Below, in pieces: positions 34,984-46,989 of a stretch of 64,000 nt of DNA. The notes below the pieces were generated by a model. That model was not told the origin of the DNA, searched no databases, and saw nothing but the letters and a program-made list of their open reading frames with translations. The DNA is taken from positions 6,725,685 to 6,789,684 of the forward strand of contig OW804097.1 in assembly GCA_942159475.1 (NCBI GenBank), written 5' to 3'. The stretch comes from Sthenelais limicola (taxonomy: Eukaryota; Annelida; Polychaeta; Phyllodocida; Sigalionidae). Position 1 is the stretch's first letter. Each line of letters begins with the position of its first letter. The position numbers and the translations under genes were made by a program.

Positions 34984-35630
34984 TACGACCAACTCTTTTT
35001 TTTCCGACCAAACTTGTTTTTTCCGACCATTTTTTTTTCCGACTAACTTTTTTCCGACCAACTTTTTTTAACGACAATTTTTTTACGACAAACTTTTTTT
35101 TACAACAAACTTTTTTTTACGACAAACTTTTTTTTACGACAAACTTTTTTTTACCAACTTTTTTTAACGACAATTTTTTTCGACAAACTTTTTACGACAA
35201 ACTTTTTTTTACAACAAACTTTTTTTTACAAACTTATTTTAACGACAATTTTTTTCCGACCAACTATTTTTTAATGACAATTTTTTTTCGACCAATTTTT
35301 TTCCAACCAACTTTTTCCGACCAACTTTTTTCCGACCAACTTTTTTTAACGACAATTTTTTTCCGACCAACTATTTTTTAACGACAATTTTTTTTCGACC
35401 AACTTTTTACGACACTTTTTTTACCAACTTTTTTTAACAACAATTTTTTTACGACCAACTATTTTTTAACGACAATTTTTTTTTCGACCAATTTTTTGCG
35501 ACCAACTTTTTTTTTACGACCAACTTTTTTTTAACGACCAATTTTTTTTCAACGACCAACTTTTTTAAAACGACAATTTTTTTCCGACCAACTATTTTTC
35601 AACAATAATTTTTTTTCAACTAACTTTTTT
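34984..35630. repeat. T-rich minisatellite
   Basis: Some 650 bases of imperfect 15-20-base units of the type TTTTTTT(A/C)CGACCAAC, with variants ACGACAAAC and AACGACAA. T runs of 5-9 alternate with CGACCAAC-like cores. Strand composition is strongly skewed, with almost no G outside the CGAC core. Confidence 0.85.
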
Positions 35631-35904
35631 TTACAGCCCTGGCTATTGCAGAGTTATTCATTATTGGTAACAGTTACTGAAGTGGAAATAAAAGTCAAGT
35701 GTATATATAAACCCTAGTCTAGTTGACATTTGTATGTCTTTTGTGCCATATTAGATTTTACCTTCTGGTCTGTGAGGACTAGTGGAAACTCAGGAGGACT
35801 AGTGGATCTTATTTCTACGTAGGTATTTCCCTAAGTTTATCATTTTTCTCCCTTTCTCTACATGTTTCAGAGTTCATGATTTCAATGGTCCTCAGTGACT
35901 GGTC

Positions 35905-36075
35905 ATAAATTCAATTCAATTCAATTCAAGAATTCTTTATTGCAATAGATGTCTTTATTGCAATGAGGTGGTCCAGCATTCTAAATAGACAGGTGTCTAG
36001 GGTAGGTCTTCTGCCTGACATTGGACATACGTAATTGAGGCTGAGAAATCGTTTCCATTGGAAACGCCAGGTATA
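35905..36075 (-). repeat. LINE/SINE 3' end with GAATT tail, inverted copy
   Basis: The reverse complement carries the same 3' unique region and tandem GAATT tail as 8150-8273, ending CAATAAAGAATTCTTG before the tail. A second copy in the opposite orientation supports a retroposed family. Confidence 0.55.
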
Positions 36076-37420
36076 TAAATTAAGTTGACACTAATTGTAA
36101 TATTAATTAGATAAACCAAATTTAACTTGATAATTTCTTAACTTAGTACTTGTTTATTAATTGAATTAGATTAGTCAGCTCATATGCACAATAGAGATAG
36201 CGCCCTGCAGAATAGCATATGGTTCATCCCACGAGCACATACACTGTTGTCTTTTTGTATACATAAATATGTTGAATACAAATTGCTTTAAACATTCAGC
36301 CATTATCGCGAGATGGATTGAAACAGAAAGTCCCTTCACCGACGTTGTCTCTTACTTTCACACATGTATACTTCTATTATTGGTTTGCGCTCCATGAAAT
36401 TTAAACCTGATATGAAGTGAGATAAATCCGAATATGTTCATTATTGCTAAAACTTATTGGTTACCGATAATAATTCCCCATGAATAACTTCACAATACGC
36501 TTATCATAAACTGTTGTTTGTATGATTAATTTCTGGCGGACTAAATATAAGTAAGTGATTTAAACCATTAGTATATCATACTCTATTTAATTTAATCAAG
36601 CATAGACTTTTTTTTGAAAATCATTTTCTAACAAATAAAACATTTCACAAATGTGAAGATTTTTCCATGAAAGGTTATAAAATACACCTATATGACATGG
36701 ACAAATATTTTGATACCTGAAAGGTCACCTTACTATTTTCATTTTCAGCCAGCTATCAACTATAAAGGACCGCTAGTAACTCATTTTCTAATGGTACAGA
36801 TAACCGTTCCCAAGTTGTAGACTATAACAGTTGGTGACGCTAGATAACCGACCCTAGCTATCTCCTCCTTCATATATCCATTAAATAGTTCAGAGACATC
36901 GTAAGATTGGCGGGAGCATGGATCCATTTACTTCTTGACTGCAAATCAGGAGCCTTTTTGTGGATCTTTGGGATCTTATATTGTTTAAATAATCGGCGAG
37001 GCGAGGAAAGGATTCCTAACAGTATGATATATAAATACCTCGCAGATCTGGCTGTAAAGACGATATGCTAATTATAGGTAAGAAAACAGCGTTTCTTCAA
37101 GTCAAGAAGATAAGATCTACAACTCCACTGTGCCAATGTTAGTGTTTGGTTGATGTTTTTCATGTTATCGATTACCTGTCATTGTGTTCCAATTGTAAAC
37201 AGATAATAGAGTTACTAGTATGCTTACTTCTGTGATTGTTTTGTTGTAGGTTATCGCCTGGTGGTTTGTATACCTCACGTCTGAATAGATTCTAGATGAT
37301 TATACAGTAGGACCTCTACTCGCAACCTTCGCCTACCCGGAAAACTCACCACTATGGAGATTTTCAGCACTATGGAGGCCCCTATATGGTACATATCTAT
37401 CATACTGACGCTTCTCTAAT

Positions 37421-37620
37421 NNNNNNNNNNNNNNNNNNNNNNNNNNNNNNNNNNNNNNNNNNNNNNNNNNNNNNNNNNNNNNNNNNNNNNNNNNNNNNNN
37501 NNNNNNNNNNNNNNNNNNNNNNNNNNNNNNNNNNNNNNNNNNNNNNNNNNNNNNNNNNNNNNNNNNNNNNNNNNNNNNNNNNNNNNNNNNNNNNNNNNNN
37601 NNNNNNNNNNNNNNNNNNNN
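37421..37620. other. Assembly gap, 200 N
   Basis: Exactly 200 undetermined bases, probably a scaffold gap of nominal size. The true content and length are unknown. Confidence 0.99.
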
Positions 37621-38330
37621 ATTGCTGAAATGAGAGCAAACCTTTAACCAGTTACTGTGTCCAATATTGTGATGTGGTGAAATGGTACCAGGTGATATGA
37701 CTGGTATAATGCTCTGGAGGCATAAGAGGATATATAGGTTTGAAGCTTGGTGGGGCTGAAATAGGAAGTTTCACAAATTACCCGGCCATTGAACCAGGAG
37801 TGGTGGGCCTGTGCCTGGGTAGGGGTCATAACAGGCACTTTTCTGTTGTCATATATACTGCCACTATAGGTGTCAAACTAAAGTCACTCGTCCCAACAAA
37901 CATTATTGGCTGAAACCATTAGGAATCATCAAGTAACAGGTTAAGAGTAGCTATGCTAAATTTCGGATTCATTCAACAGGTAAATCAGCTGCTAAAACAG
38001 CTAAAGAAGAGGAATTCTCGTCAGAGTTTATCAGCAAGACAGCAAAAAAGAGGAAAGTACCGGAATTCAAATTTCATTACAAACTGCTTAGAGTAAAGGC
38101 CTTGTCCACCAAAAAATGCCCATGCAAAAAATCTCACCGTAGAAATGACAAGCCTGACTTGCCCCACCAGAGGAAAATCTGTTTGTTTTTTAAAGTTCCC
38201 AGTAATATTCGTGAAAACTGCTAGGGCAAAATTATTCACAAAATAAAAACTGAAATTTTTTCTTCTTTCACAGTTGATTTTAAAAGATAAATACATATGT
38301 AGTGGTCCTGGTGGTTGAACCTGGGATTGT

Positions 38331-38411
38331 GACCTGTTGAGGTAGCTCAGTTTGTACAGAATTGGAGCGTCAATCGAAAGGTCCAGGGTTTGGTTCCCGT
38401 CAAGGTAAACG
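38331..38411 (+). repeat. tRNA-derived SINE head
   Basis: GAGGTAGCTCAGTTTGTACA resembles a tRNA A box. AATTGGAGCGTCAATCGAAA resembles an anticodon arm, and GGTCCAGGGTTTGGTTCCC a B box and T arm. The A-to-B spacing fits. Without a good acceptor stem this is a SINE head, not a functional tRNA gene. Confidence 0.55.
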
Positions 38412-38989
38412 CATTTTTCAGCAGGTTCACTACACATACATACTACATGTAGTATGATATACTTTGTAGGCATATATAGGCATGTATATGTCTTGGTTGT
38501 AATAGAAATGAGCACATTAAAAACATCAATTAGTGGCAGCAGGGGAACCAGCACTGGTGGTGCCTATATTGAAGTCCTTACAAAACAATTGATTTCAACG
38601 CTTTTGATGTGCACCTATTGAAATATGTGAAAGATCACTTTATCCATGAAAAACCTAAACCTGTGCAGTCAGCTCCTTTTTGATAGCTGATGTATACGAC
38701 ACAGTGTCACCAGCAAAATGCTGTATATATATCATTTGTACTCGTGAAGTAACCTTCCATAAATCATTTGTATATATATAATGAAAAATGGTCCAAGATC
38801 AGTTCTTTGAGCGACCCCACAAGTGACTGTTCTCAACCCAGAGATTGATTTATTGATATTTACTTGTTGATACCTATTTTCTATTAGACTCACTATTAGA
38901 CTTGTTTTTGAAAAGCCCTCTTCAATCCAAAAGATAGCAAATTAATCCTTTATTAAAAGTGCTATAGATGTATAATATATGATACATAC

Positions 38990-39122
38990 GGGTAAGGAGC
39001 TCAGCAACAAAGTCTTGCTTGTCTGCTTGCAGACATTCAAGGAAAGCATTGTAGTTGTGTGCACTTCCTGTCTGTATCCTCCGAAGCAATACTGCTGAGA
39101 GATGACAATCTCCTCCCCCTGC
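38990..39122 (-). CDS. CARD domain, second-half exon
   Basis: 133 bases with acceptor CTTCAG and donor ACCC/GTATGT. In frame with 41755-41898 it encodes SAVLLRRIQTGSAHNYNAFL followed by ECLQADKQDFVAELLT. This has the pattern of the last helices of a caspase recruitment domain (LL..I...G...Y..FL..L......LAELL). Intron phase 0 at its start matches exon 1. It leaves one base for the next exon, not found here. CARDs mediate homotypic assembly in apoptosis and innate immunity. Confidence 0.75.
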
Positions 39123-39699
39123 CTGAAGTAGTGAAACATTAGGACCATGTTACCAATTCCCTTTCTAGTTAATGGTCCTTCTTTGATTATATATACTATC
39201 GGTCAGAGGGGGTGTGATGATTGTAACCTATTGTTGCTGACTAGTTGCTACTGGAAAAAATGTTGAATTTACATGATTATGTCCAAAATAAACTTTAAGG
39301 CTATTTTCTAATATCTAATCTAGGAGTATTTAGTTAAAGTTGAAGTGAAAAGCAGTTCATAACCACTGAGACGGAGACAATAAACTTCATCTAGTTAACA
39401 CTTAGTACAATCTATCTAAAGCAGTTTAATAAAATCATCAGTAGTAGAGACGAATAATAGGCAGTAGGAACAGTAATAATGGTAGGCCCAGACCAAGCAG
39501 CACAAAACACTCATGATAAGGCACACATACAATGATGCCACAGTATAGCGTGGTCTACAACACATTAATTTCATTTAAATATATATCAATAATTTTGATA
39601 AATGATTTCTGGTGAGCAGCAGTTTCATGGGAGTTCCAGTATTTTGCAGATTTATAAGTAAACAAGTTTAAGGTTTTTTGAAATTTAAAATTTCACCTG

Positions 39700-41230
39700 C
39701 CTTTAACAGGACTTCCAGTTGATAGTATTCTATTATCTAAAAGGTTTTCATCATTAGCCATGAAGTGGCTTAAATTTATTATATGTTTTTGTCTTCTTTT
39801 ATCTAGGTGTAACAAATTTAGATCTAAGTGTTCTTGATCTACATTAGACCGTTTTCCTTTTCCAAAAATAATACGAAGTGCCAAATTTTGTAAAGACTGG
39901 AGCTTACCAAGTAGTGTTTTGGGTCCACAGTCATACAGATAGTCTCCAAAATCAAAGTGCAGGAGAAAAGTCATCTTATACAGTCTTTTTTACTCTTCTC
40001 TGTCAGACAGTGTCTCACTTTACATAATAAACATAGTTTTGTATTTACTTTGCTCCTGGGGCCTGTTGCATGAGGTATCGCTAACTGAAATCTGTATCAT
40101 TACAACATTGTTAAGGTTCTACTGTTGCATGAGCGAATATCGTTCCGTCAAGTAGGCATCCATATCGCTAAAACCAGGGTATTTAGCGGCGTGCTCCAAG
40201 GCACCCCATATAGTTAAGGGGAGATACATTTCACAATATACAGGCCAAAATAATAATCATACAGCTTCGTGCATGTTAAATTATTTGTAGGCAATAACAT
40301 TACCTTTCGTTTGATTATAACAAATTATTATACCATCAATAGGACATGAGTTACATAGGTTTTAGTTTTCGGTGGAAATTTATCATTTCGGAATTTCTTT
40401 TTTCATACAGAAAACAAAACTATTCTCTACCACTTTCTAACATGACCACTAATCATAGCGATACGATAATAATGGTACATTAACTAACTCATTAATAATG
40501 CTTGATTAAGTGTCTGAAAATGTTTAATATTATTTATAATGTGATTTACTGTTTATACAAAAAGAAATTAATTTTTCATTTTGATATTTTAACACATTCA
40601 TTTGTCATCAGATCGCTCGGCTAAGATATTAACGATCCGGCGACGACAAGCCTCATGCAACACTGGAAAAATTATATCGTCCCTGTCCCGCCCCGTCCCC
40701 GTTAAGTTAACAATATCTTTACGATATCAAGCATTTCTGGTGCAACGAACCCCTGATGTTATTTATATGTTCTTTGAAGAAGAGGTTTGTATCCATGATT
40801 AGTCCAAGGTATTTGTATTCATTGACTGATTGCGGGCTATTACTCCCCAGTTTCAAAGTGTCTATCACTGTTTTAATTTTTCTGTTTTATACCCATTAAT
40901 GCACCATTTTGCTTTTTTAAGCACTTATAGAGATTTTATTCAATCTACACCAAACATCAAAGTCATGTTGCAGTTTTTTGTTTACTATTGAAATATCTCT
41001 ATCTTGGTAGTACAAAATAGTGTTGTCTGCATAATGCTGAACTGTACATTTTTCCACCACCATGTTTAAGTCATTAATATAAATAGAACACAAGACCCGA
41101 CCCAAGATTGTACCTTGTGATACACCATATACATGTAATTTTGCCCTCAGTTGATTCCAATTGATTGACTTTTACCAAATGTTTACGGTTGGTTAGGTAG
41201 TTTGATAGTGTTTTGATATTGATTAATGTA
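39700..41230 (-). pseudogene. LINE reverse transcriptase fragment
   Basis: Non-LTR reverse transcriptase on the minus strand. Motifs run GVSQGTILGRVLCSIYINDL near 41105, HYADNTILYYQ (YADD changed to YADN) near 41040, and YKYLGLIMDTNLFFKEHINN near 40780. After a MITE it resumes with SKVNTKLCLLCKVRHCL near 40040 and the late motif LGKLQSLQNLALRIIFGKG near 39890. The N-terminal endonuclease is missing. The CARD gene's first intron (39123-41754) contains the whole fragment, in the same orientation as the gene. Confidence 0.8.
40058..40754. mobile_element. MITE inserted in LINE
   Basis: About 700 non-coding bases interrupt the LINE frame between codons for HINNI and SKVNT; removing them restores the frame. 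The ends are inverted repeats: GGGGCCTGTTGCATGAG at the left and the complement of GGTGCAACGAACCCC at the right, with TATCG words further in. Shared internal GTTGCATGAG/CTCATGCAAC words support a DNA-transposon origin. The superfamily is uncertain; PIF/Harbinger-like ends are possible. Confidence 0.65.
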
Positions 41231-41754
41231 TTTTCTCTTTATTATTAATGAATGAGTTTATGCCATGTAGGTGTGCATATCCACAAAAACATGGTCAGAT
41301 TAGCCCATGGCGTATGCATGGCTGGATTTCACTAGCGCAGGCTGCTTTTCAAATGTAACCAATTTACAACTTTATTTTGATTGCTTGCATAAATATGAAA
41401 GCACATCAATAGTCAACAGACTATATAATAATAATGTATGCTATAAAAGAGGTAAAATGTAAAATGAGAATATGTTATACTCCTAGTCAAACACAACTCT
41501 AAGATCTATAGGATGTAACTCAACTGCCCAGTGTACCAGCACATTAATATTTATATATTTATACTGTATAGAAATGTTGATTATCTTTAAGTAACACAAC
41601 ATAGAATTTATACCTATTTCATTGATAATATAATATATCTAATTTTTAATTATTTTGAAGCCTCTAAGAGTAGTTTAACACAGAATCGTATATAGTGCAA
41701 GGCACCCAATGCCTGATTTTGACTTCCATATATAGGTTACGTAATGCCACTTAC

Positions 41755-41898
41755 ATTTACGTCTTTGAAGTTTTCTTCCACAATACCCTTGTTGTTTAAA
41801 AGGTGTAATAAGCTATTTGTGACCTCTAGCTTATCCAGGACATTCTTTTCATTCTTTAAGAAAACTTCATTTTGCTCGTCAGTCAGGTTCGAATTCAT
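41755..41898 (-). CDS. CARD domain, first exon with start codon
   Basis: An ATG at 41898 opens 48 codons, ending at donor AAT/GTAAGT (41749-41754). The peptide begins MNSNLTDEQNEVFLKNEKNV and continues through SLLHLLNNKGIVEENF, the usual first three helices of a CARD: an N-terminal helix, a hydrophobic LL.HL, then G-I-V-x-E-E. The frame upstream closes with TAA, so this is probably the true start. Joined to 38990-39122 it makes a CARD of about 90 residues. The partner domains lie further left or in the gap. Confidence 0.75.
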
Positions 41899-41934
41899 TC
41901 TCAGTGATCTAGAAGAGTTTTCAGCGTTTTCCAC

Positions 41935-44340
41935 ATTTTATAATTCCTTAATACGGAATATCCTAGCCTAAATACAAAGTAGGACACAATGAATTACTCT
42001 CTATTAACGCATAATTACCGTGGATTGATTATTGACAAACATACCAATTTCACTGATTATATAGAAAATGTCAGATCTGGGGGAAGTACTAAAGTTGAGA
42101 AACGAGAAATTCGTTCACAATGAAAAGATACAGAGACATAAATATCCTAACATCCAATCATTGATGTCAACATCCAATCATTGGTGTCTCAGATGCCATG
42201 GCCGATACTGGCCGAGAGAAAAATTTACAAACTATGGAAAATGTTTTGTGTAATCTATGTCATCTATCTTAAGCGATATTATTCGAGATCAATAGTATCA
42301 TATGGTCATTGTTAAATGATTGAGTTTATCATTTATGTGTTATCATTATCTATACATTTGTGCGTGCTAGGTACGCCTAGCATTTCATCATGTCTCTATG
42401 GTCCTATGGTTCTATGGTTCAATGCCTTTTTTGTTTAATTCATTAGAGACCTATACATACGTCTTTCCTGCTTTCGGCTTCCATTTAGACCAACGTATTT
42501 CCCAATTGGTTATTGAGATGACAGAATCTGTGTAAGGCCATACAAACCATCGATTCTAATAAAATGAGAGTAAGTAAAATTACAACCATTACAATGGTAA
42601 CAGAACCATAGAATGATCTTAATGTTTAATGTATAAGCGAGGAATCATTATTTGAATATTGAGAATGAATACTGAGGTTAATTCTTTAAGAAATCGTAGA
42701 GAAATGTAAAAGACAATTACTGATCAGGGGTTTTTGTGTTGAATTTCTTAGCTTAGTTTTGATGAATCTGTTTCTAGTATTCTTAAATTTGTGGAATTCG
42801 TAAATTTGTAAACCTTTTGAAAACGGAAATAACTCTCTGTAACTATATGCAACCTAGTGATAGCATAGCAAGCACTATGTGATATATGTTCTAAGTAGCT
42901 TATTAGAATCGTCTGAATAATGAAATTTGGTTCCCTTACCTTGAATGTTATCTAGCTGTCGTGATGTGTAGTGTAGTGTATTTGACCTAGAAATTTGGAC
43001 CCAACTCAGATATTGGCTATACCGTTCCAGAATAACATATTAAACCAAAACATTCCAACATATGCTGTGATCCAAGTGTGGTCTGGTTAATTCAAAAAAT
43101 GTAAATTCCGTTGACTTTCAATCTATACCTATAGATACTTGTTTAGGTCTCTAGTCGTGGCTTAATAATGCATGCTTGTGACGTTATGCCTGAGCTATGT
43201 GTTTAGATTATTTCATCAGGTAAAACTGTGTCATTACAACGACCTACATCACATGATGATTAATGACCGACACTAGCTAACATTAAGGGGCTGCTGGTGC
43301 ACTCACTGTTTGATGTATATTATGGTGTATATCTAATGATTAAATATGTATTATTGCTCATTGCCATCCACCTTACCCTTGAGGCCACAGTACTGTTGTC
43401 CTTGTGTTTGTGTGTTTCTTTTGTTGCTGTAGTGGTTCCCGCTGACCTCATGTTTGTTTATCGTCCACTTGCCTCATTGTCCATGGCCATGCTACAAGTT
43501 GGATTTTTGATTTCCAGATTTAACTGTATTAAACGTCAATCCTTGATTTGGATCCCACTGTGCTATCAGATGCGAACATCAGGGAATTCTTGGGGACTAG
43601 CTGTGGTGAAACACCCATTACACCCTCTACCCTCCCACTAACAAGAGATTTTGGCTGCGACCAAGGAGAAAAAACGTTTCCCAGACTCTTTCCACAGTTT
43701 CTACTACACTCAACACACACAGCCGGGAATAAGCGTTGTCAAGTAGTACTACAGCGCACATAATTCCAGGCCCACACATTCAAGAACTCAAAATTCGTAC
43801 GAATTGGGGTCTTACAACAATTTGTGCACGAGTTCGTAACAAAATTGGCCAATTCGTACACATTTTTGTTAGTTTTTCGTGGCCCACACATGGCCCACAC
43901 ATTCCCGTATTGCCTTTGAATTGTCTTAGCACTTTTCTTAAGGAATTACGATTTCGTGGACTCATTTTACTGTGACACATCACATATAAAAAATAAAAAA
44001 ATATCGGGGATGTACAGAAGGGGAAATGAATATTATAAAATGAAAAAAAGAAATTGTTGATATTCCAAAATTTAGTGATGTTACAGACTTCCAAAGTTGC
44101 CTGCCTCTCAAAACTTTAAATTTTTTTGGTCAAATCGTAGAATCTCTTAAAACTTTCGGATATATTCGATTGTTTTAAGGGCCATAAGAATTGTCTTAGA
44201 GTGGTCTACGAAAAAAACATTTGTCTTAGGACTAATTCGTACCAATTCGGAGGTGCTCTTAACAGTGATCATAGGACCAATTTGGCTTTGAATTCGGTTC
44301 TACACATGCACAATTTCAGCGGCGATTCAGAGGCGATTTG
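41935..44340. other. Non-coding stretch
   Basis: AT-rich with no recognised exon. Open frames near 43297-43763 are short, overlap in different frames and match nothing known. A repeated CATCCAATCATTG lies near 42150-42182. Confidence 0.35.
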
Positions 44341-44639
44341 GATGTATGATTCATGGTAAAGCCCGAATACATATCCACAATTTGGGATTCATCCATGATT
44401 TCAGGTTCTACAATTAATCATGGGTGTTTATTTGCCTGAAATTGTGCCTATTGTTCATAAAAAGTGAAATTGTGGGTGGGTTGGCGGTCAAGATTTGATC
44501 TGCGATTCTGAAATATAGAGCTGAGAAAATTGTTTAAAGAAACAACCCTAGAAGCAAAGAAGAAAGTAAAAAGATGTAAAAATAAAATAAAATATTAGTC
44601 ATTTGTCAATGTTAGTCATTTTCATCATACTCATTCGCC

Positions 44640-45470
44640 GCTGGTTGCTTCACTATGGGACGGGAGTTGATATATTTCCACCAAAATAAACTGCAACATG
44701 AATCTTTCAGTGCGAACCATTCCGCTATGTTTCATAAACAAATTAGGGTTAGAAATGGGTTTACATCGAGCACCCCTATACTGGAGCCCCAGCGCTGCCT
44801 GAAAAAAAAAATCCCTATTGGTGCCCCGTATAGGTCAGTGGCAGCTAAAGTTTGTCAAGGGTTTCACAGTTCAGACGTCTTCTTTCTTTCTGTCTGTGTC
44901 TGTGTCTCTCTGTCTGTGTCCGTCTGTCTCTCTCTCCCTCTTTCTCCTTCTTTGCCTCAGTCTTCAGCACTCTGTGTACAGTGTGTGGAATTAACTTTTT
45001 TTCTTTGCCTGGCAGGTGAAATCCGAGATTTACCTGCCCACACAGAAATATATCTGCCCACTAATTTTAATTACCTGAAAATAAAAGAGGGAGCCGGAGA
45101 GGGTAGGGGAGAGGGAGAGGGAACAAGAGAGGAAGAACGAGTGGGAGAGGGAACAGGACAGAGACAAGGACAAGGCCCACCCACACAGAAATTTACCTGC
45201 CCACTAATTACCTCAGAATGAAAGAGGGAATGGGAGAGGGAGCGGGAGACGGATTGGGACAGGGACAGGGACAGGCAACACAACAACAGCACAACACTGA
45301 ACAGTGACCAAAAAAAGCATCTAAACAGGGTTCCATTTGTGGTATGAAGATACTAAGTTATAGAGACAACTCGAAAGAGAAACATAGTGGGAGAGGGAAC
45401 AAGGAGAGATGAGGATGTCGGCCCCACTGTCCCACTAGCAAATCCTGTGCATAGCACGGGTATTTGCTAC
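44640..45470 (+). repeat. Helitron-like repeat, second copy
   Basis: Matches 12520-13179 in order and orientation, with an extra GAGAGGGA/GGACAGGGACAGG-rich purine stretch near 45085-45270 and a TCTGTGTC-rich pyrimidine stretch near 44880-44950. It ends with the hairpin CCTGTGC-AT-AGCACGGG, then ATTTGCTAC, where CTAG would be expected. It sits inside the inverted-repeat element. Confidence 0.6.
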
Positions 45471-45639
45471 AACTTCACTAATTCTTGAAGTATCAACACA
45501 ATTTTTTCACTTTTATAATGCAGAGTTTTCCTTCTGCACATGTCAATATTAGGTCTCCTTATTCTCATATTTTATTTTTATTTTATTCAACAATTAAAAA
45601 AAGAAAAGAAAACTACCAGAAAATAGGTGATGTGTCACA

Positions 45640-46020
45640 GGAAAATGAGTGATTGTGGTGCTGAGTGTGGTGGTGCTGTGTCCGAGCGGTTTTCCCTGTG
45701 ATCTGGCATTGCCTCCTGCTGCAGGGAGTTAGTGCTAGATGTTGTTGCTGGGTTTTGTCTCTGATTTCATTGTATTTTATCTCTAGCTGTTGTTTACCTG
45801 TATCACATGTTCTTTATACACCTGTTCTACCTCTTTACTTATTTATTGTTATATTCCTCTCCTGTGGAGCTGGAAGTGGCTCTGAAGAAGGTCCGTCAGT
45901 CTTTTTCCCTGATCCAGAGGTAGTAAAGTCAATAAACAGGAACCAGCTAGCAAGGACTCGGAGATCTGTGTTGTCCAGTGTTGTTATTTCTCATCCGTTG
46001 CCGCAATAATTAATAGCAGA
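45640..46020 (+). other. Unassigned segment with LTR-like end
   Basis: A frame at 45665-46009 is open but resembles no family and starts with many tryptophans and cysteines. AATAAACAGGAACC near 45930 and a following GC-richer part recall the end of an LTR. It is inside the inverted-repeat element, so its origin is unclear. Confidence 0.25.
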
Positions 46021-46329
46021 CACTACATAACGTTATATTTTATTTTATTTTCACGGTTTTTTACTTTCTTGTTTGCTTCTAGGGTCGTTTCTTTAAACAA
46101 TTTTCTCAGCTCTATATTTCAGAATCGCAGATCAAATCTTGACTGCCAACCCACCCACAATTTCACAATTTTTATCCACAATCTCACTTTTTTCTCCAAA
46201 TCGTGCCTGTTTAGGTCCAAAAAATAGGCACAATTTCAGGCAAATAAGCACCCACGATTAATCATAGAACCTGAAATCGTGGATGAATCTCAAATTGTGG
46301 ATATATCAGGCTTTAAGATGAGGTAAATT

Positions 46330-46980
46330 CCTGTCAGGTTGGAGCCGTCACATCTTGCTTCTGTGCTGAATTTGGATAGCTGTTTGGTATTTGGTTATTA
46401 TACCAGAAATAACTCGAAGGTCGGATATGACAATACCATAAGCCTTGCCAGCGGAAATAATTGTGTGACATTTTGGAATAATTCCTCAGTTTGTATTAAA
46501 GTCATACAATATTGGATAGGATGATAATGGCTAGTATGACTATAGTCAATTTATTATTGATATTATCATAGTTCATTCCATTTGAAATTAAATTCAACTA
46601 ATGATAGGTGCAGTCATGATAAACCCTGTTGCTCCGTTTTTCGCTTCTTGTAACAGCCCTGGTAAAAAAAGACTTGTGAGCATTGTATATGGTAAATCAG
46701 ATACCAACCTTGTTACATCCTATCATAAGATATTATCAGAAGATACAGCTCAAATGGTTTTGTTCTACCTGTAATTTTCCTGAAGAAAACTTTACCAATA
46801 TTGCTCGTAAAGGATTCAGATATTAAAAATGAGACAAGAACTAAATAATGTAAATTGATTGACTAGAAATGTAGGTATACATATTTAATGATAACATTAG
46901 TATATTTAATGAAAGTTAAAGTTGAACGTGTAACGTTTTTACAATAATCTCTACTGAATTTATGAATGGATGCACAGGTT
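46330..46980. other. Non-coding spacer
   Basis: AT-rich with no supported gene. It leads into the LINE C-terminal fragment at 46990-47270. Confidence 0.35.
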
Positions 46981-46989
46981 TTAAAATAA

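Larger units (their letters stand above)
35631..38330. other. Non-coding stretch with assembly gap
   Basis: No exon was identified. It contains the LINE-tail copy at 35905-36075 and the gap at 37421-37620. If the CARD exons and the GTPase exons belong to one gene, a connecting exon could be in this gap. Confidence 0.4.
44350..46325. mobile_element. Element with about 220-bp inverted repeats
   Basis: The stretch at 44350-44560 is matched in reverse complement by 46081-46325: CAGAATCGCAGATCAAATC, CTCAGCTCTATATTTCAGA, AATTTCAGGCAAATAA and AATCATAGAACCTGAAATC all pair with left-arm counterparts. The arms enclose about 1.5 kb without transposase, including a Helitron-like repeat (44640-45470). 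This looks like a non-autonomous DNA element with long terminal inverted repeats. Exact ends and target duplication were not established. Confidence 0.65.

Noticed and set aside
37386..37639. Open frames across the N gap
   Set aside because: They exist only because N cannot encode a stop.
38331..38411. A functional tRNA gene
   Set aside because: A and B boxes are present, but no proper acceptor stem pairs, so it is listed as a SINE head.
38021..38554. 177-codon minus-strand frame
   Set aside because: It overlaps the SINE-like head, has no family resemblance, and its composition is that of translated AT-rich DNA.
43297..43763. Overlapping plus-strand frames of 114 and 71 codons
   Set aside because: No recognisable domain, no splice context, and several competing frames in the same DNA.
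45071..45292. Serine/leucine-rich minus-strand frame
   Set aside because: It translates purine-rich simple repeats inside the Helitron-like copy.
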